From Bacteroidales bacterium (GTDB lineage Bacteria; Bacteroidota; Bacteroidia; Bacteroidales; JAEINX01), in NCBI GenBank assembly GCA_016342645.1, contig JAEINX010000006.1, positions 1 through 62,901 on the forward strand: a stretch of 62,901 nt of DNA. The letters run 5' to 3'. Below, in pieces: positions 43,078 to 51,797 of the stretch (positions are counted from its first letter, which is position 1; each line of letters begins with the position of its first letter). Position numbers and translations under genes: made by a program. Under the pieces are notes generated by a model that was given only the letters and a program-made list of their open reading frames with translations, was not told the DNA's origin and searched no databases.

Positions 43078-44307
43078 ATGATGACTAATAGTAAGAATGA
43101 ATTTTTACATCCTTCACATTTTGAGCGATACTTACCTCAGGAAGAAATGCTTGAAACAAAGAAAAAACGCAGTGAACTTATTATAGGGCTACCTAAAGAG
43201 GCTTCTGAATTTGAGAATAGGATTTGTTTGATTCCCGATGCGGTCGGATTATTAGTTCAAAACAATCATAGAGTTTTAATAGAAACAAATGCCGGAAAGG
43301 AAGCAAATTTTTCGGATATTGAATATAGTAATGCCGGTGGAGAAATAATTCAAAATCATGAAGAAATTTTCAAAGCCGATATAATTGTTAAAGTAAATCC
43401 GCTTAGCTTGGATGAAATAAATTGCCTGAAATCAAGGCAAACAGTATTTTCTAAGCTGGAAATGCCTAACCAAAAGAAAGAATATTTTAAAAGATTAACT
43501 GAAAAAAAAACTACGGCGATTGCAAATGAATTTATTAAAGACCAAGCAGGTTCATTTCCTATTGTTCAGTCAATAAGTGAAATTGCAGGTAATTATTCCA
43601 TAATAATTGCTTCCGATTACTTAAGCAACCCTAAATTTGGCCAGGGAATATTATTAGGAGGAGTTCCCGGTATAAACCCCGCTGAAGTAATAATTTTAGG
43701 TGCCGGAACAGCCGGAGAAAATGCTGCACGAGCAGCCCTGGGATTAGGTGCATTCGTTAAAGTTTTCGATATTTCGATCTCAAAACTTAGAAAACTCCAG
43801 ACAAAATTAAATAATAAAATCTATACATCTGTTTTTCAACCAAGCATTCTAAGAAAATCTTTGAAAACCGCAGATGTCGTTATTGGAGCAATCAGATCCA
43901 AGGAAGGAAAAGCTCCAAACATTGTTTCCGAAGAAATGGTGAAAAAAATGAAATCAGGATCAATTATCATCGACCTAAGTATAGATCATGGAGGTTGCTT
44001 CGAAACTTCGGAATTAAGAACACATAAAGACCCTGCCTTTATCAAGCATAATGTTACTCATTACTGCGTTCCAAACATTTGTTCGCGAATAGCGCAAACT
44101 TCATCAATTGCTTTTAGCAACTTTCTGACTCCATTGTTAATAAACATAGGCAAAGAAGGAGGAATTAATAATTTAATTAAAACAGATTTTGGACTCAGAA
44201 ATGGAGTCTATTTATATAATGGTAAAGTTGTAAAACCTTTTATCGGCAATCAATTCAATATGCCTTTTCAAAATATTGATCTGCTTTTTGATACTTTGCC
44301 GAGTTAA
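43078..44307 (+). CDS. ald: Alanine dehydrogenase-like NAD(P)-binding protein
   Basis: A 409-residue protein of the alanine dehydrogenase/PNT family. It has the N-terminal LIIGLPKEASEFENRICLIP, the lysine region DIIVKVNPLS, and a Rossmann domain with VIILGAGTAGENAARAALGLGA. The histidine normally found in the TYLHLA-type motif is replaced: the corresponding stretch reads TVFSKLEMPN. The Bacteroidota proteins encoded next to tsaE seem to share this substitution, so alanine oxidation is likely but not assured. It is the third gene of the porX-tsaE-ald block. An internal start a few codons later is possible. Confidence 0.82.
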   Translation: MMTNSKNEFLHPSHFERYLPQEEMLETKKKRSELIIGLPKEASEFENRICLIPDAVGLLVQNNHRVLIETNAGKEANFSDIEYSNAGGEIIQNHEEIFKADIIVKVNPLSLDEINCLKSRQTVFSKLEMPNQKKEYFKRLTEKKTTAIANEFIKDQAGSFPIVQSISEIAGNYSIIIASDYLSNPKFGQGILLGGVPGINPAEVIILGAGTAGENAARAALGLGAFVKVFDISISKLRKLQTKLNNKIYTSVFQPSILRKSLKTADVVIGAIRSKEGKAPNIVSEEMVKKMKSGSIIIDLSIDHGGCFETSELRTHKDPAFIKHNVTHYCVPNICSRIAQTSSIAFSNFLTPLLINIGKEGGINNLIKTDFGLRNGVYLYNGKVVKPFIGNQFNMPFQNIDLLFDTLPS

Positions 44308-44684
44308 TGTGTAAAAGCAAGTCAACGGTCGTGAATATTAATTAAGTAGGGGTTCGAAAAGTTTTTCCGATTTCAAGTTTTTGGCTTAAGGTTTTAATGT
44401 GGCTCATTGTTATTTCCTAAATGGATTTGACAGCAACTTGTTGGTTTTTTCGCGTTGATGAAGCATTCACTGAAAAGCAATAACTTACACTGTATTAATC
44501 AGTAAGCTATTTAAATAAAGACACAAATTTCACCAAATTACACTAATTTCATATTACTAAAACACATGAAGCTTCATTGTTTAATTAACTCATTTGGTCA
44601 AAAATAATTAGAGTAATTGCAGATTTAAAGTATTACAATAGTATATTTTTTGAATTTTTTCGGCTCAATTTCTTTAGATGCGAA
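44308..44684. other. Convergent intergenic region with a 10-bp period repeat
   Basis: No gene is supported between ald and the malonyl-CoA decarboxylase gene. At 44521-44551 three 10-bp units (ACACAAATTT, CACCAAATTA, CACTAATTTC) form a short tandem repeat; its reverse complement (ATTAGTGTAATTTG) resembles the repeats at 6918-6941 and 20659-20682. The rest shows no structure I can interpret. Confidence 0.45.
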
Positions 44685-46124
44685 TTATTTTTTCAACCAT
44701 GATCTTGCTTCTTTTGAAGAACATACTTTTCCTTCGTTGAAATAATTTTCATGATTTGCAATTATTTTATTTAATTTGTAGTAGTAATTCACCATTATAC
44801 CGGCAGATTGTTTTAATCCGTTTTCAGAAGTATCTCCAAGCCAATTAATTCGTTGCATTTTTGCACCATTCATCAAATGAAAATGAGCAACAGGATCGAA
44901 TGCAATATCATTTCTTTTCTTTATATTTATCAGGTAATTGGCACATAATCGCATCAATGGTTTCTGGAGAGCATTTGAAATGTCATTGTTTTCGTTCCAT
45001 TTCGTATCTAAAATGCCAAGCAATATATTTTTGATTTGTTTTGATTTTGAGAACTTCTGAAGTTTTTTTTTCTCACTTTCTGTAATTAATTCCATATAAT
45101 TTTCGGAAGGAAGATTTTTTAGCCATTCAATAAATTTGGGAATTGGTGATAGGGTGGCAAAATTTTTAAGATTTGGGAATTCTGCTAACAACTCATTTAC
45201 AACTCGTTTGATTAAAAAATTTCCAAAACTAATTCCTTTTAATCCTTTTTGAGTACTTGAAATTGAATAAAAAATTGCAGAATCAGCTATATTCGGGTCG
45301 AGCGGAGGAATATTTCTATCCAAAAGGATTTGAATACTATTTGGTATTCCATGCACAAGAGCAACTTCAATGAAAATCAAAGGGTCGTTTGGCATTTTGT
45401 TATGAAAAAACGCAAATATTCTTCTATCGGTTTGAAGCCTATGTTTTAAATCCTTCCAAGAAAATATTTCGTGAACGGCTTCATATTCCATAAGTTTTTC
45501 GAGAAGAATTGCAGGTGAATTCCATGTAATTTCCTTCAAGTCTAAAAGGTTAATATCGAAATAAGTAACTAAAAGATCCTTAATATCAGCATCAAGTTTT
45601 CTTAGCCGTGGCATTGTTGAAATTAATGGGATAAGGTCACGACGCATATCTTTCAGAAAAAGAAAACCATTGGGCAAAGTAACAAGCTGCCTTAATATTT
45701 TTACTCGTGGAGGAGCAAGAGCCTTGCTTAGTTCCAGTTCGGCATTGATTCGCTCATTTTCTCCTTTTGATGCTTTAAGAGCATTGATTTTTTCATTCAA
45801 AAGACTTGTACTAATATCAAAATCACGAGCAAGTATTCTGAGAAATTTGCTTTTGCCTTTGTCTGTCAAATTTATATAAATAATACCTAAGTGTATGATC
45901 TTTGATTTTATTGAGATTTCCCCACCTTTTTCATTTACACAATCTTCCAATAAATTTCTAAGGGTTTCTTCATCACTTTTAGGAAGATCCGGTTTAATTT
46001 TTAGGGTAGAATTTCCCGATTCATTCCATGCACTAATTATTTTATTAATGGTTTGCCTACTAATGCCTGCAATCGAGTCATCAAATTTTATATCATGCTC
46101 TTTATTTCGTGAAAATATTTTCAT
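44685..46124 (-). CDS. Malonyl-CoA decarboxylase
   Basis: A 479-residue MCD-family enzyme converting malonyl-CoA to acetyl-CoA and CO2. An N-terminal helical domain (about 60-220) precedes the GNAT-like catalytic domain. Diagnostic stretches are PLIFIEVALVHGIPNSIQIL, FYSISSTQKGLKGISFGNFL, NFATLSPIPKFIEWL, and DPVAHFHLMNGAKMQRINWL with the catalytic His, ending GDTSENGLKQSAGIMVNYYY. The conserved Ser lies in the SISSTQ segment. Most bacterial MCD genes sit with malonyl-CoA synthetase and a transporter; here it is alone. It may remove malonyl-CoA formed by side reactions. Unusual for this phylum, so transfer is possible. Confidence 0.92.
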   Translation of the reverse strand: MKIFSRNKEHDIKFDDSIAGISRQTINKIISAWNESGNSTLKIKPDLPKSDEETLRNLLEDCVNEKGGEISIKSKIIHLGIIYINLTDKGKSKFLRILARDFDISTSLLNEKINALKASKGENERINAELELSKALAPPRVKILRQLVTLPNGFLFLKDMRRDLIPLISTMPRLRKLDADIKDLLVTYFDINLLDLKEITWNSPAILLEKLMEYEAVHEIFSWKDLKHRLQTDRRIFAFFHNKMPNDPLIFIEVALVHGIPNSIQILLDRNIPPLDPNIADSAIFYSISSTQKGLKGISFGNFLIKRVVNELLAEFPNLKNFATLSPIPKFIEWLKNLPSENYMELITESEKKKLQKFSKSKQIKNILLGILDTKWNENNDISNALQKPLMRLCANYLINIKKRNDIAFDPVAHFHLMNGAKMQRINWLGDTSENGLKQSAGIMVNYYYKLNKIIANHENYFNEGKVCSSKEARSWLKK

Positions 46125-46243
46125 TTATTAGGTTTCGTTCAAAAAAATATTTGTTGTTAAAGGTACAATTATTTTTAATACTCAAATAATGAAAATATCA
46201 AAATTTGGTCTTTGATTAACAAATACTCAATTTGTTTTGAACT

Positions 46244-46957
46244 TTATTGGGCATCTTTTTTCAATTTTGCCAATAAATCCTCTTTAAACGACAAACCTAT
46301 CGGTAAGGATTCTTTATCAATATAAACACAATTGCCTTCAATAAAACTAATTCGTTTTAAGGGGATTATATACGATTTATGAATTCTTGCGAAAAGATGC
46401 TCAGGTAATTCGGAGATTAAATCCTTTAAAGTTTTATTACTTATTAAGGTTTTTTCCTCAGTAAAAATCTTAACATAATCGCCGCAGGATTGAAAATACA
46501 AAATGTCATCATAATCGGTTTTATAAATCTTTTTTTCGGCTTTTATCAGCAAATAGTTTTGCTCTTTGCTACCAGCCGGCTTTAGATTTTTCTCATCCTT
46601 GAGAGTATTTAATTTTATAATTGCTTTATTTACCGCTTTCAAAAACCTGTCGAATGAGAAAGGCTTTAATAAATAATCGACAACATCAAGCTCAAAGCCC
46701 TGAACAGCATATTCGGGATAGGCTGTTGTAAAAATTACCAAAGGAGGATTATTTAATGATTTTAAAAAATTTATCCCCGAAAGCTTTGGCATGTTTATAT
46801 CCAGAAAAATAAGGTCAATGCTTTGGTTTTGCAATACTTCGATTGCTTCAATAGCGTTGCTGCAAATAGCTATTAATTCTAATTGCGGGAAATCATTAAC
46901 GTAGCTTTCGACAACTTCTCGCGACAAGGGTTCATCATCGACTATTATACATTTCAT
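46244..46957 (-). CDS. LytTR-family response regulator
   Basis: A 237-residue response regulator: receiver at residues 1-120 with Asp7/Asp8, phospho-acceptor Asp53 (IFLDINMPKLSG) and Lys in DYLLKPFSF, then a LytTR DNA-binding domain at about 130-235 (ILYFQSCGDYVKIFTEEKTL, LFARIHKSYIIPLKRISFIE). It pairs with the histidine kinase encoded 82 bp upstream on the same strand. Such pairs bind a direct-repeat motif and often regulate envelope or transport genes; the target here is unknown. Confidence 0.94.
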   Translation of the reverse strand: MKCIIVDDEPLSREVVESYVNDFPQLELIAICSNAIEAIEVLQNQSIDLIFLDINMPKLSGINFLKSLNNPPLVIFTTAYPEYAVQGFELDVVDYLLKPFSFDRFLKAVNKAIIKLNTLKDEKNLKPAGSKEQNYLLIKAEKKIYKTDYDDILYFQSCGDYVKIFTEEKTLISNKTLKDLISELPEHLFARIHKSYIIPLKRISFIEGNCVYIDKESLPIGLSFKEDLLAKLKKDAQ

Positions 46958-46971
46958 AAGTTTATTATTGT

Positions 46972-47033
46972 TTCCCGCAGATTACGCAGATTATCACTGA
47001 AAATTCTACGTACACATACGGAATCTGCGGGAA
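46972..47033 (-). repeat. 12-bp inverted repeat in the kinase-regulator gap
   Basis: TTCCCGCAGATT (46972-46983) and AATCTGCGGGAA (47022-47033) form a perfect 12-bp stem with a 38-nt loop, occupying most of the gap between the histidine kinase stop and the response-regulator start. The left side holds a second unit, so the sequence also reads as AATCTGCGT-AATCTGCGG, the unit of the tandem repeat at 49041-49069. It could shape the mRNA between the two genes. Confidence 0.7.
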
Positions 47034-47039
47034 TTAAGT

Positions 47040-48077
47040 TCATTTTAAATTCAAATCTAATTTCACAATAAAGTTCTCATATTTATCATAAACATCCAAA
47101 GAATAATTATCTTTATAAATCAGTTCCAGCCTCTTTTTAACATTTTCCAGCCCTATTCCTTTATAGTCGCCGGCTTCGGTTTCATCAATTTCGCCTTTAT
47201 TATTTTCCGACAGAAAAGAAATTTTATCCTCACTAATTTCTATATTTATTTTCACAAAAGATTCACCAAGCGAAGCTTTTATTCCATGTTTAAAAGCATT
47301 TTCGATGAAAGGAATAAATAGAAGCGGGGCAATTTTATAATCGGAAGCATCGCCTTTAATCAATAATTCAATTTTCGCCTTCCCATCTGATCTTATTCGC
47401 TGCAACTCCACGTAATCACTAATAATATTGAGTTCCTTGTTCAGCAAGACAAACTGCTCTGTGGTTTCATATAACATATATCTCATTATTGAGGAAAGCT
47501 TAAGAATTATTTCGGGCGTTAAGGTCGATTGTTTTAATGAAAGTGAATATATATTATTCAGGCTGTTGAACAGAAAATGAGGATTTATCTGTGCCTTTAA
47601 AGCTTTCAACTCTGTGTTTATTTTTTCTTTTTGTAGCAACATTAATTTATTCCTTGATTCCATCAAACTAAACCAGTCTTTCGATAACTTTAATAATGAA
47701 GTAAAAAGAATATAAACAACTTGAAATTTCATTATGTCAAAAAAGTCGTAATAGGAAATGAAATAATAGCCCGGAAAAACCACACCCATCAATTTATCAA
47801 GGATAAAAATATTTAAACCCGTTGAGAATAAAATATCAATGATAAATAAAATGGAAAACAAGACATATTTCTTTTTGCTGAGTAAAAGCGGAATTAATAT
47901 TAAAAGATTTAGATAAACCCCAACGATAAGGCTTACATGAAAAACTGCAGTGTATATAAAATCTATTTTAACAATTCGGCCTGTTAAAGAAAACAAATTA
48001 AGTAGTATGTAATAAGATAATGCCCAAAAAGCAAGGTGTTGAGCAATTCGAATTATGTATTTGTTTTTCACATTCAT
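47040..48077 (-). CDS. LytS/YehU-type sensor histidine kinase
   Basis: A 345-residue kinase. Four membrane helices fill residues about 12-140, without a large extracellular loop. Then come a coiled-coil linker and a His_kinase domain with phospho-acceptor His in LKAQINPHFLFNSLNNIYSL (near residue 170). A HATPase_c domain follows with PLLFIPFIENAFKHGIK (N box) and GIGLENVKKRLELIY (G box). The response regulator is encoded directly downstream. The membrane-embedded sensor suggests it reads a membrane or lipid-soluble cue. Confidence 0.94.
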   Translation of the reverse strand: MNVKNKYIIRIAQHLAFWALSYYILLNLFSLTGRIVKIDFIYTAVFHVSLIVGVYLNLLILIPLLLSKKKYVLFSILFIIDILFSTGLNIFILDKLMGVVFPGYYFISYYDFFDIMKFQVVYILFTSLLKLSKDWFSLMESRNKLMLLQKEKINTELKALKAQINPHFLFNSLNNIYSLSLKQSTLTPEIILKLSSIMRYMLYETTEQFVLLNKELNIISDYVELQRIRSDGKAKIELLIKGDASDYKIAPLLFIPFIENAFKHGIKASLGESFVKINIEISEDKISFLSENNKGEIDETEAGDYKGIGLENVKKRLELIYKDNYSLDVYDKYENFIVKLDLNLK

Positions 48078-48092
48078 TTCACTTTCTTATTA

Positions 48093-48100
48093 CAAACATA
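48093..48100 (-). promoter_or_regulatory. -7 element for the kinase-regulator operon
   Basis: CAAACATA on the plus strand reads TATGTTTG on the minus strand, matching TAnnTTTG, only 16 bp before the kinase ATG. The transcript leader would be very short. No clear -33 TTG was seen. Confidence 0.45.
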
Positions 48101-48149
48101 ATATAAAATATTCAGAGAAGGTATTAGTTTTTTAGCTGTCATCCTATTC

Positions 48150-48293
48150 AATCATTCAACCATTCAACCATTCTCTCCTTATATCATTATAGCATTCTAT
48201 CATTATAGCATTCTCTAATTATACCATTCTCTCATTATATCATTATAGCATTACATCATTATAGCATTCAATCATTCTATCATTCTATCATTC
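48150..48293. repeat. Array of eighteen 8-bp units behind a lipoprotein gene
   Basis: Eighteen 8-bp units fill 48150-48293; one more degenerate unit may precede them at 48142. On the minus strand they read GAATGATA, TAATGATA, GAATGCTA, GAATGGTT and variants, sharing the AATG core with the array at 25137-25288. The first unit contains the lipoprotein stop codon TGA (48288-48290). The array fills the space up to the histidine kinase promoter. Confidence 0.92.
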
Positions 48294-48914
48294 ACTCCTT
48301 CTCTCTATCAACTGCTTTTTCCTCTTAAGTTTAGTAGGTTCAATAAAAGCATTTTCATCATCGGCATATTTCTTTACGAAAGCCTGTAATTCTTCGGTTG
48401 AAGCAGTAAGTAAAATTTGTTCATCATTATCAAAAGGATATTTATTATCATATGGATACTTTAAAACCTCATGGGGGATTCTTATCTTATGTTGTTTAAA
48501 CAAATTTTCTATCCAGCCATAATCGAATAATGAAATCTCAGCTTCGTTTTCATTAACTGTTATCTTTCCAAAACTGTGAACATAAATTTCATGAGTTTGA
48601 AAGAAATCGTTTACATTGCAATTTACATCATCGCTATTTGGAAAAAAATCAATAAACATGTCATCGCCAAGTTTTACTAAATGAATATAAAAGTCTGACA
48701 ATATGCTATCTTCAACATAAGCAAGATTATAAGAATCATCCTCAAGCTTAGTAAAAGTCCATGTATTATTATTACCATCTTCTTCCCAATCGCCAAGCAA
48801 ATTGGAATCAAACACACAATCATCCTTTGTATATAAAGGATGTAGGGAAGGGATACAGCCTCCTATCATAAGTAATAAACCTATCACAAATGCAATTCTC
48901 TTTTTTGATTTCAT
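48288..48914 (-). CDS. Lipoprotein of unknown function
   Basis: A 208-residue lipoprotein with lipobox IGGC (Cys20) and the following IPSLHPLYTKDDCVFDSNLLGDW. That pattern is common in a family of small Bacteroidota lipoproteins which start SLHPLYT and have a lipocalin-like beta region. The mature part contains several Trp and Asp residues (WEEDGNNNTWTFTKLEDD) and a Lys/Arg-rich C-terminus (KLKRKKQLIERRSE). The function is not known. The stop codon is within the 8-bp array, so the last residues may vary between strains. Confidence 0.72.
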   Translation of the reverse strand: MKSKKRIAFVIGLLLMIGGCIPSLHPLYTKDDCVFDSNLLGDWEEDGNNNTWTFTKLEDDSYNLAYVEDSILSDFYIHLVKLGDDMFIDFFPNSDDVNCNVNDFFQTHEIYVHSFGKITVNENEAEISLFDYGWIENLFKQHKIRIPHEVLKYPYDNKYPFDNDEQILLTASTEELQAFVKKYADDENAFIEPTKLKRKKQLIERRSE

Positions 48915-49040
48915 AATTTTTATTTTTAATTAATAATCGGCAAAATAACTATTGAAACCATGAAAATTCAATTTTATTCGATGAACGATATAAAAGGCAG
49001 GATGAAATATTAATTTTTAAACTTATCCTTGATTGAAATA

Positions 49041-49069
49041 AATCTGCGTTATTCTGCGAAATCTGCGGG
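49041..49069. repeat. Short 9-bp tandem repeat (AATCTGCGT-type)
   Basis: Three 9-bp units AATCTGCGT, TATTCTGCG and AAATCTGCG followed by GG lie between the lipoprotein start and the 3' end of the next gene. The unit is the same as in the inverted repeat at 46972-47033, about 2 kb away. Confidence 0.7.
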
Positions 49070-49104
49070 AGAAAAAAGTTATCTAAACAGTTCTCCAGAT
49101 TATG

Positions 49105-49578
49105 TTAAACCAGACCAAGAATTACTACATAATTTTTTCCATACTTTTTTGCACATTTCGGGCAGGTTGTGTACCACATGTACATTTTTTTTATGTTTTG
49201 ATTTTTACTTTGTGCAAATTTTTCAAAATCCTTACACCATTTACCTGTGTCTTTAAACGGCCCTTCATATACTTTTGACAAAAATTCCCCGCTGATAATT
49301 ATATTATTGGCATCCGGTATTTCCTTATCAACAGCAAGATAAACATCCATATTCCATTTCGATGTATGGTCGGATAAACAAAGCCAATCGGGAATTTCTG
49401 CATTAGCATTTTTGACTGTTTTATCAAGCTTTTTCATTACTTTTCCAAAATTCATTGGCATATAGAATAAAGTGCAGACTTTATCTTTAATGAATTTTTT
49501 GTTTTCCCATTCAAAAGTTTTTTCATCCCAGGGTGTCGGATCAAACTTTGGGCAGCATTCATCTTTGTGTGAGTTCAT
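49105..49578 (-). CDS. Conserved Cys-rich protein, GyrI-like/"hydrolase" family
   Basis: A 157-residue soluble protein similar to a widespread family loosely annotated as hydrolase. The N-terminal CCPKFDPTPWDEKTFEWENK, the middle MNFGKVMKKLDKTVK and LAVDKEIPDANNIIISGEFL, and the C-terminal YMWYTTCPKCAKKYGKNYVV are the family landmarks. The CPKC pair together with the N-terminal CC could bind a metal. The fold is thought to be GyrI/SRPBCC-like, a small-molecule binder. Function is unknown. It is a single gene. Confidence 0.75.
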   Translation of the reverse strand: MNSHKDECCPKFDPTPWDEKTFEWENKKFIKDKVCTLFYMPMNFGKVMKKLDKTVKNANAEIPDWLCLSDHTSKWNMDVYLAVDKEIPDANNIIISGEFLSKVYEGPFKDTGKWCKDFEKFAQSKNQNIKKMYMWYTTCPKCAKKYGKNYVVILGLV

Positions 49579-49742
49579 AGTTTTTTGTTTTGTTATAAAA
49601 TATCATTCACAATTGAAACTATTCAAAACTACAAAAAATTTTATAATAAGAAAATGGACAAAGAACTAAAAGATATGAAATTGTTAAGTGTTATTACTAC
49701 TTTTTTTGTCTAACGCAGTTTTTTGTAATTTCCAGAGCCCGA

Positions 49743-50594
49743 TTAATTATGTTTTTTTGCCAATAATATCCGATACTCCCAAAGCTCTTTCTTAAGAGCT
49801 TTATATTGATAATATCCCGACTGATAATGCGTTTTTGAAAATTTTGAAGTATTATGAAATAGATTATATAATATCGTAGGGATCATACCAAACACATATG
49901 AATAATATAATCGTTTAGATGAGCGATGAATATTCTTGGTAAAATTACTATTTTTAATAATTTTAAATCCATTTTCACTTAATGTTTCATTAAGACTGCT
50001 TAAAGCAAGAAAATTATCAACAGCCCATTTCTCTCCCCACTTTTTAACGTAAGAGTTTTTATCAGCCTCTCCGGCAGAGGTTAAGAAATAATCGCATAAA
50101 ACCAATTTTCCTCCGGGTTTTAGCACCCTATATGCTTCATTAAAAAATGCTTCTTTAGGATTTGCATGGCAAACACTTTCACAAGCCCAAACAACATCAA
50201 ATGAGTTTTCCTTAAAGTTAGTTTGAGTGAAATCCTGAATTTCAAATTTGACTAAGTCTTTCAACTTTGACTTTTGAAGTTCATTATTTGCAATTATTAG
50301 TTGCTTTTCACTCAAAGTGATACCCTTTACTTTACATCCAAAATTATTCGCCAAATAAAAAGCTGCCCCTCCTACTCCACAGCCGGCATCCAAAACATGA
50401 TGATTAGCTTTGATGCCGGTAACTTCAGCCATTTTTTTGTTTACATTAATTAAAGCCTCACTAAATGACTTAGTATCATTATCCCACAATCCGGAATGAA
50501 TTGCCAAAACTTCAGACAACTGCCACCAATTTTTATAGTGGTTTATGGTTTGGTTGTAATAATCAGCAATATCTTCTTTGGTGAATGAAATCAT
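49743..50594 (-). CDS. SAM-dependent class I methyltransferase
   Basis: A 283-residue methyltransferase with motif I VLDAGCGVGGAAFYLAN (near residue 65), then KGITLSEKQLIIAN, motif II FDVVWACESVCHANPKEAF and motif III LKPGGKLVLCDYF. Sequence style resembles the sterol/tocopherol C-methyltransferase and phosphoethanolamine methyltransferase branch. The N-terminal VAIHSGLWD-like LAIHSGLWDNDTKS segment fits this branch. The substrate is unknown. It follows thrB by 17 bp, so it shares the amino-acid operon, though a functional link is not apparent. Confidence 0.85.
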   Translation of the reverse strand: MISFTKEDIADYYNQTINHYKNWWQLSEVLAIHSGLWDNDTKSFSEALINVNKKMAEVTGIKANHHVLDAGCGVGGAAFYLANNFGCKVKGITLSEKQLIIANNELQKSKLKDLVKFEIQDFTQTNFKENSFDVVWACESVCHANPKEAFFNEAYRVLKPGGKLVLCDYFLTSAGEADKNSYVKKWGEKWAVDNFLALSSLNETLSENGFKIIKNSNFTKNIHRSSKRLYYSYVFGMIPTILYNLFHNTSKFSKTHYQSGYYQYKALKKELWEYRILLAKKHN

Positions 50595-50611
50595 TAATGT
50601 TTTATTTGGTT

Positions 50612-51526
50612 TTATATTTTCTCAACCCCTTTATTACTTGTTTTTGTTTTGTAAACCTTAACAAAATGTGGATTTTCGGCAAAAGCTTTTTCCATAATTC
50701 CGGCGATTTCATCAATATTATTTTCATTGCAAAGTGCAAAAACCGATGAACCGCCACCACTAACGTTGCAGCCGTAAGCTCCAACTTTTAACACATTTTC
50801 TTTAACAAAATTATATTCGGGAATGGCAGCCGACCTAACAGGCTCTGCAATATAATCAACACTTACAGCTTTGCCAAACTCAACAATATCTTTGGTATGA
50901 ATTGCATGAATTACTCGCGAACATCTTGCCATTTGTTCTTTCAATTTTTCCTGGCCTATTTCATAAGTTATAAATCCGCGGGTTGTTCTTTGGCTTTTAC
51001 GAATAGCAGCCAAAGCAATTGGAAAGTCGGGCAGATCAAGTTTAAGAACATCGATAGGATTATATGATTTTACTAAAACAAAACCTCCGAGCAAAGCTGC
51101 CGCCACATTATCGGCATGAGGTGATCCACCTGAGGCAACTTCTCCCATTCGAGCAAGGTCAATTATTTCATTATCTGAAAGTTTTAATCCTAATAATTCA
51201 TTTAAACCAAAAATACATCCCGCTGCCGAGGCTCCGGTTGTTCCCATTCCACCTCCCGATTTCATATTTTTTATTATACGAATGTGGATTCCTTGTTTGA
51301 TATTGAATTTTTTTACTAAAGCCAATGCGGCTAATCCGGCCGTATTATCATTAATATCGGTCGGTATATTTTGGGTGTCGTTGATAATTTCAATTGTAAT
51401 CTTATTTGAATCGTTTAATTCAATTTCTATTTCGTCGTAAGGCATTTGCAGAGCCATTGCAAAAATATCGTATCCCGGTCCAACATTTGCACTGCTTGCC
51501 GGCGCTCTCAGTTTTATTTTATTCAT
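50612..51526 (-). CDS. thrB: Homoserine kinase
   Basis: A 304-residue GHMP kinase that phosphorylates homoserine on the way to threonine. It starts IKLRAPASSANVGPGYDIFA, and the ATP loop is KNMKSGGGMGTTGASAAGC (near residue 85). Later segments are HADNVAAALLGGFVLVKSY and CNVSGGGSSVFALCN. All three GHMP motifs are intact and the length is normal. The DapA-family gene and a YefM-YoeB pair are upstream on the same strand; a methyltransferase follows 17 bp downstream. Confidence 0.96.
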   Translation of the reverse strand: MNKIKLRAPASSANVGPGYDIFAMALQMPYDEIEIELNDSNKITIEIINDTQNIPTDINDNTAGLAALALVKKFNIKQGIHIRIIKNMKSGGGMGTTGASAAGCIFGLNELLGLKLSDNEIIDLARMGEVASGGSPHADNVAAALLGGFVLVKSYNPIDVLKLDLPDFPIALAAIRKSQRTTRGFITYEIGQEKLKEQMARCSRVIHAIHTKDIVEFGKAVSVDYIAEPVRSAAIPEYNFVKENVLKVGAYGCNVSGGGSSVFALCNENNIDEIAGIMEKAFAENPHFVKVYKTKTSNKGVEKI

Positions 51527-51539
51527 TTTTTATTGGTTT

Positions 51540-51797
51540 TTAATCATAATGAAATCTACACTTTATTATCCGAATTTCTTCATCTTTCACTTGATAAATT
51601 AGTCTATGCTCTTCATCAATTCTTAGGGACCAAAAACCTTGATACTTATGTTTCAAAGGTTCTGGTTTTCCAATTCCGGAAAATGGGTTCCGTGAAATAT
51701 CCCTGATTAACTCATTTATCTTTTTCAAATTCTTTTTATTGACCTTTTGCCAATATAGGTAATCTTCCCATGATTCATCAACGAATACATATTTCAT
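51540..51797 (-). CDS. yoeB: YoeB family mRNA-cleaving toxin
   Basis: An 85-residue RelE-fold toxin that cuts mRNA in the ribosome. It starts YVFVDESWEDYLYWQKVNKK, the usual YoeB N-terminus. The catalytic residues are in place: the Glu in GKPEPLKHKY, Arg in WSLRIDEEHRLIY and the C-terminal His-Tyr of CRFHYD. It overlaps the YefM gene by 4 bp (ATGA), so antitoxin is made first. The pair lies between thrB and the DapA-family gene. Confidence 0.95.
   Translation of the reverse strand: MKYVFVDESWEDYLYWQKVNKKNLKKINELIRDISRNPFSGIGKPEPLKHKYQGFWSLRIDEEHRLIYQVKDEEIRIIKCRFHYD

Noticed and set aside
44345..44365. A GGGGTTCGAA stretch that looks like a tRNA T-arm
   Set aside because: No acceptor stem, D-arm or anticodon arm can be folded around it. 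I found no tRNA or rRNA anywhere in the window.
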